A DNA stretch of 37,882 bases, taken from contig NZ_JAGIRL010000023.1 of assembly GCF_019012925.1 (NCBI RefSeq), positions 1 to 37,882 of the forward strand. Reading direction: 5' to 3'. The translations under genes were made by a program, and so were the position numbers. Below the pieces are notes generated by a model. It made no database searches. It was not told the DNA's origin and saw only the letters and a program-made list of their open reading frames with translations. Numbering within the stretch: position 1 is the first letter of the stretch; the number at the start of each line of letters is the position of its first letter. Source of the DNA: Fusobacterium sp. Its GTDB lineage: Bacteria > Fusobacteriota > Fusobacteriia > Fusobacteriales > Fusobacteriaceae. Of this stretch, positions 26,648 to 35,033 are shown one piece after another.

Positions 26648-27493
26648 ATGAATATCTTAAAAAAAGGGTTGTTTAGTATCTTGATAGTTGGAGGAATGTT
26701 ATCAGCTTCTACTGTTGCAGAGGCAAGATCAAAAGTGATACAAGCTAAAGGATCAGATACTATATTAAATGTATCTCAATCGATAGCTGAAAACTATATG
26801 AAGGAGAACAGAGGAGCAAGAATAGCAGTTACAGGTGGAGGTTCTGGAGTTGGAATATCATCACTTTTAAATGGAACAACTGATATTGCTATGGCTTCAA
26901 GAAATATAAAAGAGAAAGAGATCTCTATGGCAAAAAGCAAGGGAATAGATGTAAGAGAGGTGGTTTTAGGATTTGATGGAATAACAATAGTAGCAAACCT
27001 TTCAAACCCTGTAAAAGATATTGATGATATAACATTGGGAAAAATATTTAGAGGTGAAATCACTAACTGGAAGGAGATAGGTGGAGAGGATGCACCAATA
27101 GTAGTACTATCTAGAGATTCATCATCTGGGACACATGAATTTTTTAAGGAGCATATTATCAGAGAGAACAATACTAAAAAAGAGTTAGAATATGGAGCAA
27201 AAACTTTGTATATGCCATCTAACGAGGCAATAAAACAGGAGATAAAGGTTAATAAAAATGCTATTGGGTATATAGGAATGGGTTATATGGATAGCACAGT
27301 AGAATCTATAAAAGTAGATGGAGTAGAAGCAACACCAGAAAATGTATCAAATAAAACATACCCAATAGCTAGAGAAGTGTACTGGTATGTGGATAAGAAT
27401 GCAGAAGAAGATATTAATAAACTTGTAGATTATGCACTTTCTCCAAAAGGACAGGGAATTGTTAAAGAAGAGGGATTTGTTCCTGTAAAATAA
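26648..27493 (+). CDS. pstS: Phosphate ABC transporter substrate-binding protein
   Basis: This 281-aa periplasmic phosphate-binding protein has a signal peptide at residues 1-26 (cleavage near A-E-A). Phosphate-binding loops include G-S-D-T-I (about residues 35-39), G-G-G-S-G-V-G-I and R-D-S-S-S-G-T-H-E-F. There is no lipobox, consistent with a periplasm bounded by an outer membrane. GGAGGGA precedes the ATG. It is expressed from its own Pho-box promoter, divergent from pstCAB, and is followed by a hairpin before phoB. Confidence 0.96.
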   Translation: MNILKKGLFSILIVGGMLSASTVAEARSKVIQAKGSDTILNVSQSIAENYMKENRGARIAVTGGGSGVGISSLLNGTTDIAMASRNIKEKEISMAKSKGIDVREVVLGFDGITIVANLSNPVKDIDDITLGKIFRGEITNWKEIGGEDAPIVVLSRDSSSGTHEFFKEHIIRENNTKKELEYGAKTLYMPSNEAIKQEIKVNKNAIGYIGMGYMDSTVESIKVDGVEATPENVSNKTYPIAREVYWYVDKNAEEDINKLVDYALSPKGQGIVKEEGFVPVK

Positions 27494-27518
27494 AGCTTAA
27501 AAAATATAATATATTTAT

Positions 27519-27561
27519 GAAGAGAGGGTATAAAAATGTTTACTTTTTGTGCCCTCTCTTC
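27519..27561 (+). terminator. Hairpin between pstS and phoB
   Basis: A perfect 10-bp stem (27519-27528 with 27552-27561) can be extended inside by an A5/T5 pairing. The U-run is poor (TATAATTTAG), so it may attenuate or protect pstS mRNA rather than fully stop transcription. Confidence 0.65.
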
Positions 27562-27567
27562 TATAAT
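27539..27567 (+). promoter_or_regulatory. Possible phoB promoter within the hairpin
   Basis: TTTACT (27539-27544) is followed after 17 bp by TATAAT (27562-27567), 34 bases before phoB. The -10 is perfect and the -35 is partial. Confidence 0.45.
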
Positions 27568-27601
27568 TTAGATAAAGAATATTTTTAAATTTGGAGGAGA
27601 A

Positions 27602-28285
27602 ATGAAGATCCTAGTTATAGAAGATGATAAGGAGATACAGGAGTTAATTTTATATTTTTTAACTAAAGAGGGATATGAAGTTGATAGTGCTGATGATGGT
27701 TTAGAAGGGTTGAAATTATTAAAAGAGAAACAACACAATTTAGTAGTTCTAGATCTGATGCTACCAAATTTAGATGGAAAAAATTTTACAAAAATTGTAA
27801 AAGGAATATCTTCAGAATATGGAAATCCAACAATAATTATGTTGACAGCAAAGACAGAGATAGAAGATGTGTTAGAAGGTTTGGAAATAGGTGCAGATGA
27901 CTATATGAAAAAGCCATTTGATCCGAGAGAATTGGTGTTGAGAGTAAAGAGATTTTTTAAAGATAGTGAGATTAAGAGAGAGAAGGATAGCAAATTTGAG
28001 TTCTATAAATTGAAAATAGAAGATGATAGACACAGAGTTCTCTATGATGAAAATGAGATAGAACTCTCTAAAAAAGAGTATGACCTCTTGTTATTATTAG
28101 TTCAAAATAAGAACTTGGTAATAACGAGGGAGAAGATTTTGGATAAAGTATGGAATAGTAATTACTATGCTGGAGATAGGACTGTTGATGTATATATTTC
28201 TAAGTTAAGAGATAAATTGCCAGAGCTCAGTGAACATATTAGAACTATAAAAGGAGTTGGATACAAATTAGAAGAAAAGAGATAA
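27602..28285 (+). CDS. phoB: Phosphate response regulator PhoB/PhoP
   Basis: This 227-aa OmpR-family regulator has a receiver domain with acidic pocket Asp8/Asp9, phospho-acceptor Asp51 and L-T-A-K. A winged-helix DNA-binding domain ends with V-D-V-Y-I-S-K-L-R-D-K and I-K-G-V-G-Y-K. It is next to pstS and phoR and is the obvious reader of the two Pho boxes. GGAGGA precedes the ATG. Confidence 0.9.
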   Translation: MKILVIEDDKEIQELILYFLTKEGYEVDSADDGLEGLKLLKEKQHNLVVLDLMLPNLDGKNFTKIVKGISSEYGNPTIIMLTAKTEIEDVLEGLEIGADDYMKKPFDPRELVLRVKRFFKDSEIKREKDSKFEFYKLKIEDDRHRVLYDENEIELSKKEYDLLLLLVQNKNLVITREKILDKVWNSNYYAGDRTVDVYISKLRDKLPELSEHIRTIKGVGYKLEEKR

Positions 28286-28296
28286 TTATCTTAATA

Positions 28297-29961
28297 TTGA
28301 TACTGATCTTAGAGGGAATTTTTGTAGGAATAAACTCTAAAATCTTATCAAACCTATATAAGCAAAGAGTGAAACAGATATTGAAAGAGGATACCCTACT
28401 TGTAAAATTAATAGCTGAGAGAAATCCAAGAGTAAAGTATCAAGAACTTTTTTCAAATAATGAACTTAGATTTACAATAGTGGATTTGGAAGGAAAAATA
28501 ATTTTTGACTCTAAAAAAACTGAGGAAGAGGAGAAGAGAATGGATAATCATCTTCAGAGATTAGAGATTCAAGAAGCTATTAAAAATAGCGAGAGTTTTA
28601 CGGTGAGAAGTAGTGATACACTACATAAGATGATGGCTTATTATGCTATCTTAGTGAGAGATATAAATGGTGAAGAGTATGTATTGAGAACTTCTAACGA
28701 TTATAGTAAAGAGGTATTACAGATAAGAGAGTTTCTTTTAATTCAGATACTATTTTTTATAATCTTAAATTATGTGATACATTTTTTCTATAAAAACTAT
28801 ATAAAAAGAGATTTCTATAATAAAATTGAAAAAATGAGATGTTTTCTTAAAAGTGGAGAGATGGAGAAGGTAAATTACTCTAAAGATGAGTATTGGTTAT
28901 TTCAATTTTGGGATATTTTGAAAGAGTGGCAGGAGAAAAATCTAAATAATATATCTAGATTGGAGAAAGAGAGAAGAGTTTTATCTGAAGTCTTACATTC
29001 AGTAGATCTTTTTATTGGGTTATTAAATGTAAATGGAAGCTTTATAGTAAAGAATACATCTTTAAAATATATAATAGATCCCTATGAAGATGATTATTTA
29101 GGGGCAGTAAAACATATTGAGATAATAAAACATATTAAAGATGGAATGAGTTCTAAAAAAGATATTAGAGAAGAGCTATATATTCAAAATTTAAAAAAAT
29201 ACTTTTTACTGACAATGAAGTATTTAGAATTTAGTAATAGATATATAATAACAATTAAGGATATAACGAGCACTAGAGAGATGGTTGAGGTTCAGAGAAA
29301 TTTTATAAACAATGTAAGTCACGAATTGAAAACCCCACTTACAAATATAAAAGGGTATTTGATAGCTTTAGAAGATTGTCCAGATAGTATGAAAACAAGA
29401 TTTTTAAAAACTATAAAATCTAATGTAGAAAGGCTTGAAAATATTGTTTTAGATTTTTTAAATATATCTAAAATAGAAAATTCTAATCTTGTAAATATCT
29501 CACAAATTGGAGTTGAAAAATTAAAAAAAGAGTTACTGGATATTTTAGATAAAAAGATAGAGGAAAAAGGAGCAGAGGTAGAGTTTAATTTTGCACTCAC
29601 AGATAATAGAGACTATTTGAAAATAGATTTTGAAAAAATATCTATGATCTTAAAAAATTTAATAGAGAATGGAATTATCTACAATATGAATAAAAATCCA
29701 AGGGTAATGGTAGATGTATTGGAAAAAGGGGATAGATATTTAATTCAAGTCAAAGATAATGGAATGGGAATACCTATCTATGAACAGGATAAGATATTTG
29801 AGAGATTTTATCGAATAGATCAAGCTAGAACTAGTAATTTGGGTGGAACAGGACTTGGACTGTCAATAGTAAAAACTCTAGTAGATAAGTGTGGAGGAGA
29901 TTTGACAATTGACTCACAGGAGCATATTGGAACTACCTTCTCGTTCTATATTTTAAAATAA
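28297..29961 (+). CDS. phoR: Phosphate sensor histidine kinase PhoR
   Basis: This is a membrane kinase partner of PhoB. An N-terminal hydrophobic segment is followed by an outer sensor region (about 30-140), a second membrane segment (about 142-162), a PAS-like linker, the HisKA box with His342 in V-S-H-E-L-K-T-P-L-T-N, and an ATPase domain (N-L-I-E-N-G, V-K-D-N-G-M-G-I-P, G-G-T-G-L-G-L-S). The only standard start is TTG at 28297 (554 aa, numbering used here). It leaves the first membrane helix short and has no good ribosome binding site. The frame continues upstream into phoB, and a start near 28267 (an ATT) would give a complete basic-then-hydrophobic N-terminus. Confidence 0.88.
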   Translation: MILILEGIFVGINSKILSNLYKQRVKQILKEDTLLVKLIAERNPRVKYQELFSNNELRFTIVDLEGKIIFDSKKTEEEEKRMDNHLQRLEIQEAIKNSESFTVRSSDTLHKMMAYYAILVRDINGEEYVLRTSNDYSKEVLQIREFLLIQILFFIILNYVIHFFYKNYIKRDFYNKIEKMRCFLKSGEMEKVNYSKDEYWLFQFWDILKEWQEKNLNNISRLEKERRVLSEVLHSVDLFIGLLNVNGSFIVKNTSLKYIIDPYEDDYLGAVKHIEIIKHIKDGMSSKKDIREELYIQNLKKYFLLTMKYLEFSNRYIITIKDITSTREMVEVQRNFINNVSHELKTPLTNIKGYLIALEDCPDSMKTRFLKTIKSNVERLENIVLDFLNISKIENSNLVNISQIGVEKLKKELLDILDKKIEEKGAEVEFNFALTDNRDYLKIDFEKISMILKNLIENGIIYNMNKNPRVMVDVLEKGDRYLIQVKDNGMGIPIYEQDKIFERFYRIDQARTSNLGGTGLGLSIVKTLVDKCGGDLTIDSQEHIGTTFSFYILK

Positions 29962-29965
29962 AAAG

Positions 29966-29995
29966 TGGACTAATATGGAGAAAATATGGTATATT
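29966..29995 (+). promoter_or_regulatory. Candidate promoter of the 236-aa protein gene
   Basis: TGGACT (29966-29971) is followed after 18 bp by an extended -10, TGG-TATATT (29990-29995). It begins just after the phoR stop. Confidence 0.4.
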
Positions 29996-30029
29996 AGGAG
30001 TAGATAACAAAAAGAAAAGGGGTAGAAGA

Positions 30030-30740
30030 ATGGCAAAATTAAAACATGTAATAACAGCTTATAAAGCTCAAATGAATCCACAAGTAAATGGAGTTATAGA
30101 TATATTTGGAGAGTTTGATAATCTTATTCAACCAATGTTTCCATTTCCAATGGCAAATTTATCAATAGTTGTAACAGTTAATGAGTTACAAAGACCAACT
30201 ATGTTTGAAGTGAGAATAAATGCTCCAGATGATACATTAATAACTAAGGGAGAGTTTGGAATTTTACCTGATCCATTCGGTGTTGGAAAGAAAATTTTAG
30301 ATTTAGAGAAATTTATAGTTGGAGAAAGAGGAAAGTATACAATAGATCTATTTGAAAAAGTAGCTGAAGATAAGGTTAAATTTATAGCTACTGAAGATCT
30401 ATTTATAGCTGATTATCCACCTCAAAGAAGATTATCTGATGAGGATAAAGCTAAGATATTAGCAACTGAAGGTGTAATTAAAACTGTTAGAACTGAGTTT
30501 AAACCAGTAGAGGGAGAATTGATTAAACTTCAAGTAAACCTTGATAAGAGTATGCCTCTTGATGAAGGATATACAGCAATACCAGAAGATGATAGATTGG
30601 TTGTTGGAGATAAGGAGTTTAACTTAACAGGAATTAGAAGACAGATAGAGTGGCTATTTGGAAACCCACTACCAAAAGCACCTGAGAAAAAAGAGGAAGA
30701 AAAGGAAGAAACTCAAGAAAAAACAGAAGAAAAACAATAA
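30030..30740 (+). CDS. Conserved protein of unknown function (DUF6941-like)
   Basis: This 236-aa cytoplasmic protein has no signal or membrane segment. Residues 1-120 are beta-rich with an I-D-I-F-G-E-F-D, F-P-F-P-M-A-N-L-S-I-V-V and F-E-V-R-I-N-A-P-D pattern, recalling a small family of predicted sandwich proteins (DUF6941, from memory). The C-terminal tail (about 215-236) is almost only Glu, Lys, Gln and Thr and probably disordered. AAAAGGGG precedes the ATG. It lies alone between phoR and the rplM promoter. No function can be assigned. Confidence 0.7.
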   Translation: MAKLKHVITAYKAQMNPQVNGVIDIFGEFDNLIQPMFPFPMANLSIVVTVNELQRPTMFEVRINAPDDTLITKGEFGILPDPFGVGKKILDLEKFIVGERGKYTIDLFEKVAEDKVKFIATEDLFIADYPPQRRLSDEDKAKILATEGVIKTVRTEFKPVEGELIKLQVNLDKSMPLDEGYTAIPEDDRLVVGDKEFNLTGIRRQIEWLFGNPLPKAPEKKEEEKEETQEKTEEKQ

Positions 30741-30747
30741 AAAAACC

Positions 30748-30776
30748 TTGACATAATTAAGGAAAACTAATATAAT
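30748..30776 (+). promoter_or_regulatory. Promoter of rplM-rpsI
   Basis: A perfect consensus pair, TTGACA (30748-30753) and TATAAT (30771-30776), has a 17-bp spacer, as expected for a ribosomal protein operon. Confidence 0.92.
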
Positions 30777-30779
30777 AGT

Positions 30780-30840
30780 AAGGTATATTAAACCTTTCCC
30801 ACAAAGGACCGTTGCGTTATATTAGAACGATATAACATAA
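30780..30840 (+). promoter_or_regulatory. Structured leader of rplM, possible L13 autoregulatory site
   Basis: The leader offers a GTTATAT/ATATAAC hairpin (30816-30822 with 30830-30836). Upstream are two mutually exclusive pairings: AAGGT/ACCTT (30780-30784 with 30792-30796) or CCTTT/AAAGG (30793-30797 with 30803-30807). Such leaders in other bacteria bind L13 for feedback; that role here is inference. Confidence 0.45.
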
Positions 30841-30858
30841 TTAGGAGGAAATTTTAAA

Positions 30859-31293
30859 GTGAAAAAGTATACTTTTATGCAAAGAAAAGAAGATGTTGTT
30901 AGAGAATGGCATCACTATGACGCTGAAGGGCAAATATTAGGAAGATTAGCAGTTGAAGTTGCTAAAAAATTAATGGGTAAAGAGAAATTAACTTTTACTC
31001 CACACATTGACGGAGGAGACTTCGTAGTAGTTACTAACGTTGAGAAATTAGTTGTAACTGGAAAAAAATTAACTGACAAAAAATATTACAATCACTCAGG
31101 ATTCCCAGGAGGAATAAGAGAGAGAAGACTAGGAGAAATCTTAGAGAAGAAGCCAGAAGAACTATTAATGCTAGCTGTTAAGAGAATGCTTCCAAAAAAC
31201 AAATTAGGAAGACAACAATTAACTAGATTAAGAGTATTTGTTGGAGCAGAGCATACACATTCTGCACAAAAACCAGTAAAGGTAGAATTTTAA
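30859..31293 (+). CDS. rplM: 50S ribosomal protein L13
   Basis: L13 is an early-assembly protein of the large subunit. The 144-aa length and motifs fit the family: D-A-E-G-Q-I-L-G-R-L-A near residue 21, Y-N-H-S-G-F-P-G-G, and A-V-K-R-M-L-P-K-N-K-L-G-R. The start codon is GTG with AGGAGG placed 12 bases upstream. It is followed 10 bases later by rpsI, the usual pairing. Confidence 0.98.
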   Translation: MKKYTFMQRKEDVVREWHHYDAEGQILGRLAVEVAKKLMGKEKLTFTPHIDGGDFVVVTNVEKLVVTGKKLTDKKYYNHSGFPGGIRERRLGEILEKKPEELLMLAVKRMLPKNKLGRQQLTRLRVFVGAEHTHSAQKPVKVEF

Positions 31294-31303
31294 TAGGGGG
31301 TAA

Positions 31304-31708
31304 ATGACAGTGGCTGAAATGATTCAATATAGAGGAACTGGAAGAAGAAAAACTTCTATAGCAAGAGTAAGATTAATTCCTGGAGGAAAAGGAATTGAAA
31401 TAAACGGAAAAACTATGGCAGATTATTTTGGAGGAAGAGAAATCCTTTCTAAAATAGTTGAGCAACCTTTAGCTTTAACAGAAACTTTAGATAAATTTGA
31501 AGTTAAAGTTAATGTAATTGGAGGAGGAAACTCTGGACAAGCTGGAGCTATAAGACACGGAGTAGCAAGAGCTTTAATATTAGCTGATGAGACTTTAAAA
31601 GCTGCTTTAAGAGAAGCTGGATTCTTAACTAGAGACTCAAGAATGGTTGAAAGAAAGAAATACGGAAAGAAAAAAGCAAGAAGATCTCCTCAATTCTCAA
31701 AAAGATAA
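31304..31708 (+). CDS. rpsI: 30S ribosomal protein S9
   Basis: S9 contacts P-site tRNA through its basic C-terminal tail. The 134-aa protein has [15 protein letters not shown] near the start and ends in a [12 protein letters not shown] tail. A GGGGG site precedes the ATG at 31304. The gene's 3' end is the host-side boundary of an integrated element; rpsI 3' ends are known ICE insertion sites in streptococci. The coding sequence and its terminator are intact here. Confidence 0.98.
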   Translation: MTVAEMIQYRGTGRRKTSIARVRLIPGGKGIEINGKTMADYFGGREILSKIVEQPLALTETLDKFEVKVNVIGGGNSGQAGAIRHGVARALILADETLKAALREAGFLTRDSRMVERKKYGKKKARRSPQFSKR

Positions 31709-31725
31709 TTGCTGGAAAATTACAG

Positions 31726-31757
31726 ACCTCACAAACCTTGTGTTTGTGGGGTTTTTC
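31726..31757 (+). terminator. Terminator of rplM-rpsI
   Basis: An 11-bp stem (31726-31736 with 31742-31752, one G-U) is followed by a T-run that begins within the stem end (TTTTTCTTT). Confidence 0.88.
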
Positions 31758-31799
31758 TTTATATTTAGTTTTTAAAAAAATCTTAAAATTTATATCTAT

Positions 31800-31829
31800 A
31801 GGTAACATATAGGTAACACACAGGTAACA
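31800..31829 (+). repeat. Three 11-bp-spaced AGGTAACA repeats, likely integrase arm sites
   Basis: AGGTAACA occurs at 31800-31807, 31811-31818 and 31822-31829, exactly 11 bp apart on one face of the helix. They lie between rpsI and the integrase gene, where tyrosine recombinases bind arm-type sites at an element end. Confidence 0.65.
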
Positions 31830-31952
31830 AATTTATTTTTCTCTAATCAACTAAAAATAGTATTTTATAAAGAATTTTTAAGAAATATCAAATCTTTTAT
31901 GCACTAAGATAATTTAACTTTACAATTCTTTAAAAAATATTATTCAATTTCA

Positions 31953-31999
31953 CAAAAAAATGGAAATCTATATATCTGAAAATAGATGTACAAATTTCC
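31953..31999 (-). terminator. Probable terminator of the integrase operon
   Basis: On the minus strand GGAAAT (31999-31994) pairs with ATTTCC (31967-31962), with an inner ATCTAT/ATAGAT pairing, followed by a run of T (31960-31954). It is imperfect but well placed after the integrase stop. Confidence 0.55.
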
Positions 32000-32015
32000 T
32001 TAAGAAACCTTTTTA

Positions 32016-33050
32016 TTATTTTATTAATTCTACATTTTTTCTAAGCTCTTCAATATCTTTATGTGTATATATTTTTTCAGTAGTAGCATAACTTTCATGT
32101 CCAATCATCTTTTTAATAGCTGTAGCATTTGCATTGGCATTACTAAGAAGAGTAGCAAAGGTATGACGACAATCATGAGGTCTATGTTTCATATTTAGTT
32201 GCTCCATAATAGGAATAAATTTTTCTCTGTAATAGTTATCATACTTCATTTTCTTTCCTTTAAAATTGATAATCAAATATTGATTATCTTTATTGTATCT
32301 CTTTTCTATTAAAGGTAATATTTTGGGATGAATAGGTACTAGTCTATTTTTACCAGCTTCTGTTTTTAATCCTCCTGTCATAGTCATATTAATAAGGTCT
32401 ATATTTTTAGTTTCAAGTTCTAATAACTCTCCTATTCTAAAACCACTATATATCATAATAATTATAGTATCTGTAAACTCGATATCACTTACATGTTTCC
32501 ATAGTAACTCTATCTCTTTATTACTAAATGGTTCCCTATTACTTTTTTCTGTTGCTTTTCCAAGGTCAACAAACTCACTATAATTTTTCGTTATAATATC
32601 ATTTTGCATAGCATAAGCAAACATTTGTCCAAATAGGAACTTTATTTTCTTTTTAGTTGCTTGTCCTTTAGAACATTTATCTATTGCTTCTTGCAAATGT
32701 CTAGCTTTAATATCTTTTATTTTCATGTCATGAAGTTTTTCAACATTATTATAGGCAGCTTGATAACCTAGTATAGCTGAATGACTAACTTTAGGATATT
32801 TTAGTTTGCTCCATTTTTCATATACATCTTTAAATAAGATATTTGCTAAATCCAAATCATAAGGATTATCTAAATAATCAATCAGAGCCTTTTGTGCTTC
32901 TTTTTGTGTAGCATATGTTCCTATTAATTTTCGAATTTGTTTTCCATCTTTTTCCCATCCTTGTGTAACACGTACCATAAATGATTTTCTTCTATTTCCT
33001 TTAAGTTTTACAATGCTGCCATTTCCATTAGCCTTTCTCAATTTTATCAT
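32016..33050 (-). CDS. int: Tyrosine recombinase (phage/ICE-type integrase)
   Basis: This 344-aa site-specific recombinase has an N-terminal arm-binding region (1-65), a SAM-like core-binding domain (about 68-160) and a catalytic domain. The catalytic set is complete: Arg205 (S-G-F-R-I-G-E-L-L), Lys229, His292 and Arg295 (H-D-C-R-H-T-F), His318 (I-G-H-E-S) and nucleophile Tyr328 (E-K-I-Y-T-H). It lies at the element edge next to rpsI, in the usual orientation for an integrase beside its own attachment site. An AAAGGAGA site precedes the ATG. Confidence 0.95.
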   Translation of the reverse strand: MIKLRKANGNGSIVKLKGNRRKSFMVRVTQGWEKDGKQIRKLIGTYATQKEAQKALIDYLDNPYDLDLANILFKDVYEKWSKLKYPKVSHSAILGYQAAYNNVEKLHDMKIKDIKARHLQEAIDKCSKGQATKKKIKFLFGQMFAYAMQNDIITKNYSEFVDLGKATEKSNREPFSNKEIELLWKHVSDIEFTDTIIIMIYSGFRIGELLELETKNIDLINMTMTGGLKTEAGKNRLVPIHPKILPLIEKRYNKDNQYLIINFKGKKMKYDNYYREKFIPIMEQLNMKHRPHDCRHTFATLLSNANANATAIKKMIGHESYATTEKIYTHKDIEELRKNVELIK

Positions 33051-33089
33051 CTCCTTTAAAATATGACTTTATTAAAAATACTAGAAATG

Positions 33090-33117
33090 ATATACTCTAA
33101 TTGCGGTAAGAGTATAT
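33090..33117. repeat. Perfect 9-bp dyad between integrase and excisionase genes
   Basis: ATATACTCT (33090-33098) and AGAGTATAT (33109-33117) flank a 10-base centre. There is no adjacent T-run, so an operator or recombination-related site is as likely as an RNA hairpin. Confidence 0.55.
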
Positions 33118-33148
33118 TCTCTGGTATTAATTAACCTAGAATATTCTT

Positions 33149-33180
33149 GAGTCTATTTAGATAGCAGTCTAAATAGGCTC
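33149..33180. repeat. 13-bp dyad overlapping the excisionase stop codon
   Basis: Segments 33149-33161 and 33168-33180 pair over 13 bases with one wobble and a 6-base loop. TTTT follows on the plus strand but not on the minus strand. It could separate integrase from excisionase expression, or stop antisense transcription. Confidence 0.55.
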
Positions 33181-33366
33181 TTTTATATTTAGGTACTCAT
33201 ATAGTCTAGTAGCATTGATATAGTATATCCAATGTTTAGACCCTTCTTTTTTGATAGCACTAGCAAACTCTGGGAACTTACCATGCTGTATAAAGACTCT
33301 TAATGTCTGTACAGGTAGCCCTAATAATTGAGCTGCTTTTTGAGTTTTTATTCTTTGCTTTTTCAT
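33169..33366 (-). CDS. Excisionase-like helix-turn-helix protein
   Basis: This 65-aa basic protein has a MerR/excisionase-type helix-turn-helix: Q-K-A-A-Q-L-L-G-L-P-V-Q-T-L-R at about residues 10-24, then H-W-I-Y-Y-I-N wing-like strands. Size, fold and location next to the integrase indicate a recombination directionality factor. AGGAGG lies just upstream of the ATG. Confidence 0.75.
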   Translation of the reverse strand: MKKQRIKTQKAAQLLGLPVQTLRVFIQHGKFPEFASAIKKEGSKHWIYYINATRLYEYLNIKEPI

Positions 33367-33417
33367 CTTTATTTTCCTCCTTTCATCTTATGATATATAA
33401 CTATTGAGATATTAGTT

Positions 33418-35031
33418 TTAGTCAATAAGATGAGCAAAGTTTACTATTGTAATAGTTTCTTCTCCATCATAGTTAAAACAAAATGAATTTATATATGTAG
33501 AAGAGTTTAGATTAAAATATTTTCTTATTTCTTGCTTTAATCTTTCATCAGTATATAATCTCCTATTAATGAACTCATCTTTTGGAAGTTTTTCCCCATA
33601 TTTAGCTTTAACTAAAATTAATTCTATTAATAACTTATTTCCTCTTTGATAAGCTTTATCTTTATCATAATCAAAACTAATAGAATTTCCTTGCTCATCA
33701 AAATGATTTTCCTTACTATATAAAGGATAAAATTCTTGAATGAGAATCATTTTAGTACTTTCTTTATAAATAGTAGCAATAGGTATATTTGCACTTTTTG
33801 TTTTGTCATTATAAAACTTCATCTCTTTTTCATTTTCAATTGCTCCAAAGGGAGTAAGAGCTATTTTAAAAAATTTATTGCCACCTTTTAATAAGATTCT
33901 ATTATCAAGTAAATAAGCTTCGGTAAAATTAATATTATAAGATTTGACTATCTCTAAGATAAATCTCATATTTTTCTTTCTGAATGGTGAATAATGAATA
34001 TTTTCAGCTATATAATTAAAATGGAGAACTATGTCAGTTAATCCTTCTATTATATATTCTTGTGGTATTACATCTGGATATAAAAGATTTATTAACCCTT
34101 TTACAGCTTTTGTTATAATAGAATGTTTTCTAATAGGAATCTCTTTAGAAAGTTGTATATTAATCTCTCTTTCAGAGTTTTTTAAAAATTCAAGGTGTTT
34201 AAAAAAGATATTTACATTTAATCCTTTATCTCCAACCTTTAAAAATGCCTCTCTAGTCAAAGGAATAATGTCAGGATGATAAATTAAAGCTGTTTGCCTG
34301 TCCAAAATAGCCTCCTGTTTCCATTCTAAAGGAAACCCAGCTAAAATATTTTTTGCTGTAATTTCTTTAAAATTTTTAATTTTATTCTTTCCATTTCCAC
34401 ATTTTATAAGACAACAGTTAGATTCTGTATCTTCAACTCCATATTTAAGGAAACAACTATTTTCCTCAAAGCTTTTTATAGTACTAATAGAGTCAATATT
34501 AGGATAATCTGAAAACTCATCTAAAACAGTTATTTCTATCTCTAAAGGAGTCTTCTTTTCTTCAAATTGTGAATTTTTTGAACCCCTTAAAGCTGCATTT
34601 GTTGGAGCTTCAGAAATAATATGAGTAGTATTATTTATAGATTTGTACATACTAGTTTTGCCAGTTTGCTTTTCTCCTATAATCATGAGATGTAAATTTT
34701 TACAGACATAAGGTAATAGCTCCATTAACTCAATGAAAGAATAATATATACTTCTATAATGTGCTTTTCTTCCAATGGTATTTAGAACAAGATCAATCCT
34801 TTGGCTGAATGATTTTCCAACAAATACTGATTGTACTATATTCTGAATTTCATCTTGTGAATAATTTATTACTTGAGATTCTGTTGTAGCAAACTTTACT
34901 TTTTCTTTAGTATAATTTTCACAAGAAAATCCCTTATCAACCATTAAAATTTCTGTTAAAGGTTTTGTATTTTCAAGAGTTTTATAGCTGCTTTGAATCT
35001 CCTCTTTTTCGTTTTTTTTAGTTCTTGCCAT
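33418..35031 (-). CDS. BrxL-like AAA+ ATPase of the integrative element
   Basis: This 537-aa protein has Walker A G-E-K-Q-T-G-K-T (Gly119-Thr126), Walker B T-V-L-D-E-F (Asp171, Glu172), a sensor-like asparagine in K-C-G-N (Asn213) and a basic L-D-R (Arg245). The surrounding sequence (E-L-L-P-Y-V-x-K-N before Walker A; I-K-S-F-E-E-N-S-C-F after Walker B; a later G-L-I-N-L-L-Y-P) follows the order I remember for BrxL, the MCM-like ATPase of BREX phage defence. The C-terminal third shows no Lon protease motif. Other BREX genes are absent from the window. It may be a replicative helicase of the element or a defence protein. GAGGAGG precedes the ATG. Confidence 0.6.
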   Translation of the reverse strand: MARTKKNEKEEIQSSYKTLENTKPLTEILMVDKGFSCENYTKEKVKFATTESQVINYSQDEIQNIVQSVFVGKSFSQRIDLVLNTIGRKAHYRSIYYSFIELMELLPYVCKNLHLMIIGEKQTGKTSMYKSINNTTHIISEAPTNAALRGSKNSQFEEKKTPLEIEITVLDEFSDYPNIDSISTIKSFEENSCFLKYGVEDTESNCCLIKCGNGKNKIKNFKEITAKNILAGFPLEWKQEAILDRQTALIYHPDIIPLTREAFLKVGDKGLNVNIFFKHLEFLKNSEREINIQLSKEIPIRKHSIITKAVKGLINLLYPDVIPQEYIIEGLTDIVLHFNYIAENIHYSPFRKKNMRFILEIVKSYNINFTEAYLLDNRILLKGGNKFFKIALTPFGAIENEKEMKFYNDKTKSANIPIATIYKESTKMILIQEFYPLYSKENHFDEQGNSISFDYDKDKAYQRGNKLLIELILVKAKYGEKLPKDEFINRRLYTDERLKQEIRKYFNLNSSTYINSFCFNYDGEETITIVNFAHLID

Positions 35032-35033
35032 AA

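Noticed and set aside
31800..31829. CRISPR array or satellite
   Set aside because: There are only three 8-bp units with 3-bp spacers, which fits protein-binding arm sites, not a CRISPR array.
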